Origin: an uncultured Bacilli bacterium | GTDB lineage: Bacteria > Bacillota_I > Bacilli_A > RF39 > UBA660 | DNA length: 8,431 bases | Assembly: GCA_947628685.1 (NCBI GenBank) | Contig: CANRAT010000057.1 | Location: forward strand, 1 to 8,431 | Direction: 5' to 3' | In this document: piece after piece, positions 5,580-8,431 of the stretch | Position numbering within the stretch: the stretch's first letter is position 1 | Layout of the letters: each line of letters opens with the position of its first letter | The notes under the pieces: model-generated | What the model was told of the DNA's origin: nothing | The model's input: the letters and a program-made list of their open reading frames with translations, nothing else | The model's database searches: none | Position numbers and translations under genes: made by a program

Positions 5580-6002
5580 TTAACTTTCCCCTTTTTTCCC
5601 ATAATTTGATTTTGGTTCAAATTTTTCTATTATTCTATATATTTGACTTTTCCCTATTCCATTATGTTTTAAAGATATTTTGGCATTACTCCATTTGAAT
5701 AATCTCTTTTCTATGTAAATTTGTCTATCATAATCGTTTGCTTTGCGATATAATTCATATTTCTTGTCTTTTGCAGTATTAAGATTTGATAATCTTTTTA
5801 GCGCATCATCTAAATAAGATGATATTTGAGCTAATTGTATTAATGCATCTTCTCTTGAAAATCTACCACCTTTTACTATTTCTTTAGATGGATCTGATGC
5901 CTTTATTCCTACTTTAGTTTCTAATCTCTCTATTTCTTTTTTATAGTATTCTATATCTATGTTGGTATCTTCTATTTGTTCTTTTAGTTCAAATAATTCC
6001 AT
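5580..6002 (-). CDS. Coiled-coil plus helix-turn-helix protein, probable phage late-gene regulator
   Basis: The 140-residue protein has a charged heptad-like N-terminal helix (residues about 3-32), a linker containing VKGGRFSRED (43-52), a second helical region (53-90) and a C-terminal helix-turn-helix (about 103-128, KWSNAKISLKHNGIGKSQIYRIIEKF in segments). That last part resembles sigma-70 region 4 and ArpU/RinA-type phage regulators. Proteins of this size and build often close the early region of phages of low-GC Gram-positive hosts and switch on the late genes. The position fits: its gene is followed by the dyad-rich spacer and then the packaging module. It has a strong ribosome site (AGGAGGTATAA before ATG) 14 bases after the zinc-ribbon gene. 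Family membership is inferred from architecture; a DNA-binding role is likely, the exact target unknown. Confidence 0.6.
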   Translation of the reverse strand: MELFELKEQIEDTNIDIEYYKKEIERLETKVGIKASDPSKEIVKGGRFSREDALIQLAQISSYLDDALKRLSNLNTAKDKKYELYRKANDYDRQIYIEKRLFKWSNAKISLKHNGIGKSQIYRIIEKFEPKSNYGKKGES

Positions 6003-6016
6003 TTATACCTCCTATT

Positions 6017-6274
6017 TTATTCCCCTGAAGTTTCGTATTTTCTCTTTCTCTCCCATTCTTCTTGATAACATTTTTCGCATACTCCATATCCTAGTCCTAT
6101 ACCATTGTGAATCTCTTTTGATGTATAAGTTTCTCCAAATAAAAGTTTCTTACCACAGTGTGGACAATTGACTATTTCTTCCATATCAGAACTGTACATA
6201 GGACAATTCCATTCATCTGGTATTTCATAAGGTTCGTATTTATGTAATCTAACATTCCATTTGTTTAATTGCAT
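6017..6274 (-). CDS. Small zinc-ribbon phage protein
   Basis: The 85-residue product carries two CXXC knuckles, NCPHCGK (C37, C40) and VCEKCY (C66, C69), 25 residues apart, which should bind one zinc ion as a zinc ribbon. The N-terminal segment NKWNVRLHKYEPYEIPDEWNC and the phrase 'DMEEIVNCPHCGKKL' are of a kind I know from conserved hypothetical proteins in phages and prophages of Clostridia. The C-terminus is charged and helical (EEWERKRKYE). Such ribbons usually contact nucleic acid or another protein; no catalytic motif is visible. It has a GAGGGGTGA ribosome site, lies 4 bases after the preceding gene and just before the probable late regulator. Confidence 0.8.
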   Translation of the reverse strand: MQLNKWNVRLHKYEPYEIPDEWNCPMYSSDMEEIVNCPHCGKKLLFGETYTSKEIHNGIGLGYGVCEKCYQEEWERKRKYETSGE

Positions 6275-6278
6275 GAAT

Positions 6279-6473
6279 TCACCCCTCTTTTATTTTAAAA
6301 AGTCTGTACCATTTTCCATATTCAGAGTCTCTTATTTTATCTACTATACCTTTTTTAGATTTTGATATATAACTGTATATTACTTCAACTGTCGTATTAA
6401 ACCATTTTGCACAATCTTTATAATTATCAAATATAGTTATCAAATTATCTTCTAAATCATAACAACCTATCAT
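6279..6473 (-). CDS. Small protein with a helix-turn-helix-like segment (NUMOD1-like)
   Basis: The 64-residue protein opens with a short beta segment (YDLEDNLITIFDN, residues 5-17), then a helix-turn-helix-like stretch DCAKWFNTTVEVIYSYISK (20-38), and ends in a basic beta segment with YGKWYRLFKI (52-61). This order resembles the small NUMOD1-type DNA-binding modules found on homing endonucleases and as free-standing phage proteins. No nuclease domain is attached. The ATG shares one base with the TAA stop of the gene before it (TAATG), with GAGGG upstream as ribosome site, which points to coupled translation. A role in binding DNA is plausible but rests on likeness alone. Confidence 0.6.
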   Translation of the reverse strand: MIGCYDLEDNLITIFDNYKDCAKWFNTTVEVIYSYISKSKKGIVDKIRDSEYGKWYRLFKIKEG

Positions 6474-6997
6474 TATTTCTTACCCTCTTTCAATTCTTGT
6501 AATTTATCTAAACATGCTCTAGGAAACACAGAAATTTCCAATCTATTAATATTTTCAAGCCACTTTTCAAATTCAGTTGAGATATTTTTAAATTTTTTAT
6601 TTTCTTGGTATAGACATTTATTTTCTGTCATAAGAAATTCGATTGCTTGTATATCCTCAAAAGAAACCCAACAATCATAGCAATTGCCTAGTCTTTCACA
6701 ATTTGATAGACAATTAGTAACGGTACAATGTTTTAATATTTTATAAGCTCTATCTCTTGTCATTTTAGGCATTTCTAAGGCTTCGGCATATTCTTCTACT
6801 ATTGAATCCAATCCTTTTTCTTGTAATTGTTTATTTTCTCGTTTTAATTGTTCAATATATTCAACTATGTCATCACAATCGTTATGCTCTAATAAATAAT
6901 CACAATTATTATGCAGACTATCACACTCTCTTATTTTAGATATTAATTCTTTTTTTCTTTCTATATCAAAGTCAATTATTTTATCACTATCACTCAT
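6473..6997 (-). CDS. Hypothetical coiled-coil protein with a central cysteine cluster
   Basis: I do not recognise a family for this 174-residue protein. It has an acidic N-terminal half with a probable coiled coil (IVEYIEQLKRENKQLQEK, residues 44-61). A cluster of five cysteines follows in nineteen residues (C91, C96, C100, C106, C109; CTVTNCLSNCERLGNCYDCW), then a second helical section with ENKCLYQENKKF (125-136) and a Leu/Glu-rich C-terminus. The cluster could hold a zinc ion. Further cysteines are scattered (C25, C32, C41, C128, C162), an unusually high number for a cytoplasmic phage protein. The start overlaps the previous gene by eight bases (ATGAGTGA) with GGCGGT as ribosome site. The function is unknown. 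Confidence 0.65.
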   Translation of the reverse strand: MSDSDKIIDFDIERKKELISKIRECDSLHNNCDYLLEHNDCDDIVEYIEQLKRENKQLQEKGLDSIVEEYAEALEMPKMTRDRAYKILKHCTVTNCLSNCERLGNCYDCWVSFEDIQAIEFLMTENKCLYQENKKFKNISTEFEKWLENINRLEISVFPRACLDKLQELKEGKK

Positions 6998-7238
6998 CTT
7001 TACCGCCTAATTGCTTATTAGCATAATCATATACATTTCCGATTTTTATAAACGAATATGCTATATCAATATCTTCGTAATAATCAGTATGGATTAATAC
7101 AATAAATTTTTCATCTTTGTTTTTTTCTTCATTGTATCTTTCACTTACTACCCATAAATCATTAGCATATGGATTAAATAATAAATCTCCTATTTTTAAT
7201 TTCTTATATTTATTCTTTAATTGTTTTAAATTGCTCAT
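6990..7238 (-). CDS. Hypothetical small basic/acidic beta-rich protein
   Basis: This 82-residue protein begins with a lysine-rich helix (NLKQLKNKYKKLK, residues 3-15), followed by KIGDLLFNPYANDLWVVSERY and KFIVLIHT, alternating patterns that suggest a small beta barrel or SH3-like fold. It ends in GGKDE. I know no function for it. The ATG overlaps the stop of the previous gene by four bases (ATGA), and its own last codons carry the ribosome site of the next gene, so it is certainly part of the operon. Confidence 0.65.
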   Translation of the reverse strand: MSNLKQLKNKYKKLKIGDLLFNPYANDLWVVSERYNEEKNKDEKFIVLIHTDYYEDIDIAYSFIKIGNVYDYANKQLGGKDE

Positions 7239-7429
7239 TCTTTACCACCTTTATTTTCTAATATTTCTTTCGCTTTAGTGAATAATTCAATTAATCCATC
7301 AATATGTCCAAGCAATGTTTTATTTGTTTCATCTGATTTAATTGTAAACATTTCTTCCCAATAATCTCTCATTGCTAAATTATTTATTATCATATCTTTT
7401 ACATATTTAACTATTTGCTTATCATTCAT
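7235..7429 (-). CDS. Hypothetical small helical protein
   Basis: The 64-residue product (from ATG at 7429, MNDKQIVKYVK) is predicted to be all helical, with hydrophobic and charged residues alternating and a C-terminal LFTKAKEILENKGGKE. No family is recognised. I chose the ATG at 7429 over an in-frame TTG at 7450, since AGGTGG (7435-7440) stands five bases upstream of it and the longer version would translate through that site. It overlaps the preceding gene by eight bases and the following one by four, so it sits in a tightly coupled chain. Confidence 0.65.
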   Translation of the reverse strand: MNDKQIVKYVKDMIINNLAMRDYWEEMFTIKSDETNKTLLGHIDGLIELFTKAKEILENKGGKE

Positions 7430-7712
7430 CTTTACCACCTTTATTAACAAAATCTAGGACTTCTTTTAATACATCATCTATGCCCTCACAATAAGAATAT
7501 CCTGGTTCTTCATGGCAAAATTGTTCTAGCCGTTTTTCATTTCGTTTTTTTCTACCTTCTAAAAAAGAAATAAGTTGTTGTTGTTCTTTTACTTGGTATT
7601 TGTCTAATTTATTCAACAAACCATAATTGCCATATTTTTCATTTAAAGCAATCATGATATCAGCTCTAGCACTTGCTATATCTAATTCTTCTTCACTTGC
7701 ACCACTAATCAT
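7422..7712 (-). CDS. Hypothetical helical protein, 96 residues
   Basis: The protein begins MISGASEEELDIASARADI and looks helical throughout, with a Gln/Lys-rich central part (KYQVKEQQQLISFLEGRKKRNEKR, residues about 38-61) and two cysteines (C66, C75) around a PGYSY turn. It ends in NKGGKDE, a tail created by the next gene's ribosome site. No family is recognised. A GGAGG site nine bases before the ATG lies within the last codons of the upstream gene, and the two genes are one base apart. Confidence 0.65.
   Translation of the reverse strand: MISGASEEELDIASARADIMIALNEKYGNYGLLNKLDKYQVKEQQQLISFLEGRKKRNEKRLEQFCHEEPGYSYCEGIDDVLKEVLDFVNKGGKDE
7435..7440 (-). promoter_or_regulatory. Ribosome binding site deciding the start at 7429
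   Basis: AGGTGG is followed by TAAAG and the ATG. It is part of a 17-base sequence found identically at the next junction (7239-7255). The site also encodes the Gly-Gly of the preceding protein's GGKDE tail. Confidence 0.7.
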
Positions 7713-7713
7713 T

Positions 7714-7947
7714 TTATTTTTCCTCCAATTTTTCTATCAACTTTTTAATTAAATTTAATTCTTCTTTACCAAAGCCACCATCAAGAACAATGTGTTTTTT
7801 TCTATAATCAATATATAAATTATTCATTACATATCCATCACCATCTATTAACTTTAATAAACGAAAACTATGACTATTTGAATGATAATGATAGTTATAT
7901 CCCAGTTTCCCAAACTCACTTATAATATCTTCAAATTTTTTAATCAT
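7714..7947 (-). CDS. Hypothetical small alpha/beta protein, 77 residues
   Basis: The sequence suggests helix (MIKKFEDIISEFGKLG), beta strands rich in Tyr and His (YNYHYHSNSHSFRLLKLIDG, residues 17-36), more strands (NNLYIDYRKKHIVLDG) and a final helix (ELNLIKKLIEKLEE). I do not recognise a family. The N-terminal ATG overlaps the preceding gene by eight bases (ATGATTAA), and GGAGAG upstream acts as ribosome site. It is intact and probably translated together with its neighbours. Confidence 0.65.
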   Translation of the reverse strand: MIKKFEDIISEFGKLGYNYHYHSNSHSFRLLKLIDGDGYVMNNLYIDYRKKHIVLDGGFGKEELNLIKKLIEKLEEK

Positions 7948-8335
7948 CTTTACTCTCCAATTTTTCTTTTAAGTATTTTTGATTTTTGATAAGTTGATTT
8001 AAAATCGGAATATATATATTTTTATCTTTACTATTTAATGTATTGTAAGAATTTGTTTTTTCATTATAAATTTTTTTGTTTTTATGTTTAATTTCTTCTA
8101 TATCTTCCCATTCATCATTTTCTTCTGATAGAATTTCAACTGTATCATTTAAAAAATCTAAAATAGAACAAGTATTACCATAAATATCTAAAAGCAGATT
8201 AGAACTAATTCTATCTCTATATTCAATGTCCTCGGTTAAATAATATATAATATTTTTGTATTTTATCTTTTTAGGTGCTTTACCTTTTCTAATGAGCTTC
8301 ATTAATTTAAATATCGTTATTATTTCATTCTTCAT
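7940..8335 (-). CDS. Conserved-type hypothetical phage protein with a 'GKAPKKIKY' start
   Basis: The 131-residue protein opens with a helix leading to IRKGKAPKKIKYKNIIYYLTEDIEY (residues 15-39), then a strand and helix ending in DFLNDTVEILSEENDEWEDIEEI (59-81). The rest is a long Lys/Asn-rich helical tail. The pattern 'I..GK.PKKIKY....Y' followed by '.LND.VEI.EE' is familiar to me from many small uncharacterised proteins in phages of Clostridia, without a known function. The tail appears to be an extension beyond that core. The ATG follows GAGGAGG by nine bases and lies inside the end of the previous gene. Confidence 0.65.
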   Translation of the reverse strand: MKNEIITIFKLMKLIRKGKAPKKIKYKNIIYYLTEDIEYRDRISSNLLLDIYGNTCSILDFLNDTVEILSEENDEWEDIEEIKHKNKKIYNEKTNSYNTLNSKDKNIYIPILNQLIKNQKYLKEKLESKDD

Positions 8336-8431
8336 TTCCTAGTTCCTCCTCTTTTAAAATAGATAACATCTCTTTTTGAAAATCAGGATTTATTGCTTCT
8401 CCCCAACAATATAATTTTTCTATTGCTTTAT
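8325..8431 (-). CDS. C-terminal end of an unidentified upstream gene
   Basis: The last 34 residues of a protein enter from the right edge, ending DFQKEMLSILKEEELGNEE before a TGA. The fragment contains YCWGEAINPDF, which I do not recognise. The reading frame is open to the window edge, and its last codons carry the GAGGAGG ribosome site of the 131-aa gene, which it overlaps by 11 bases. The arrangement matches the other junctions here, so this is probably a real gene of the same operon. Confidence 0.6.
   Translation of the reverse strand, partial: KAIEKLYCWGEAINPDFQKEMLSILKEEELGNEE

Noticed and set aside
5959..6171. Plus-strand frame of 70 codons
   Set aside because: It overlaps the regulator and zinc-ribbon genes, which are both well supported on the minus strand.
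7430..7450. TTG start seven codons upstream for the 64-aa protein
   Set aside because: The added codons are the ribosome site of the ATG at 7429 and lie within the previous gene.
1..8431. Stop-codon reassignment, as seen in some gut phages
   Set aside because: TAA, TAG and TGA all end genes at sensible places directly before the next ribosome site, and tryptophans are encoded by TGG.

Overview
The window looks like a piece of a tailed-phage genome, or a prophage, from a low-GC Gram-positive host, most likely a Clostridia-type gut bacterium. This rests on the AT-rich sequence, the strong AGGAGG-type ribosome binding sites, the tight overlapping genes, and the protein types present. All supported genes lie on the minus strand and read from right to left. 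TAA, TAG and TGA all serve as stops and tryptophan is encoded by TGG, so the standard code applies. No integrase, lysis gene, tRNA, insertion sequence or CRISPR array is visible.

Right part (8431 to about 6017, in transcription order): the end of an unidentified gene, then a chain of small genes of 64 to 174 residues that mostly overlap or abut (131, 77, 96, 64, 82, 174 and 64 aa), then an 85-aa zinc-ribbon protein. Most have no function I can name. Several junctions share the same short sequence, in which the ribosome binding site of one gene encodes the Gly/Lys/Asp-rich tail of the gene before it. This has the look of an early or accessory phage region.

Middle (6002 to 5357): a 140-aa coiled-coil plus helix-turn-helix protein, probably a late-gene transcription regulator, followed by a 223-base non-coding spacer. 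The spacer holds several perfect or near-perfect inverted repeats, repeated GTAC-containing motifs and candidate promoters on both strands. It is the only long spacer in the window and sits between the small-gene cluster and the packaging module, so it is the best candidate for the late control region or another cis-acting phage site.

Left part (5356 to 1), the packaging and head module: a metallophosphoesterase with an N-terminal DNA-binding-like domain, a small cysteine-cluster protein, a KGG-motif protein that is probably the small terminase, the large terminase (ATPase and nuclease), a small membrane-anchored protein, a P22-like portal protein, a terminator-like hairpin at the portal stop codon, and the acidic start of what is probably a scaffold. 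The terminase subunits would cut and pump DNA through the portal into a prohead built on the scaffold.
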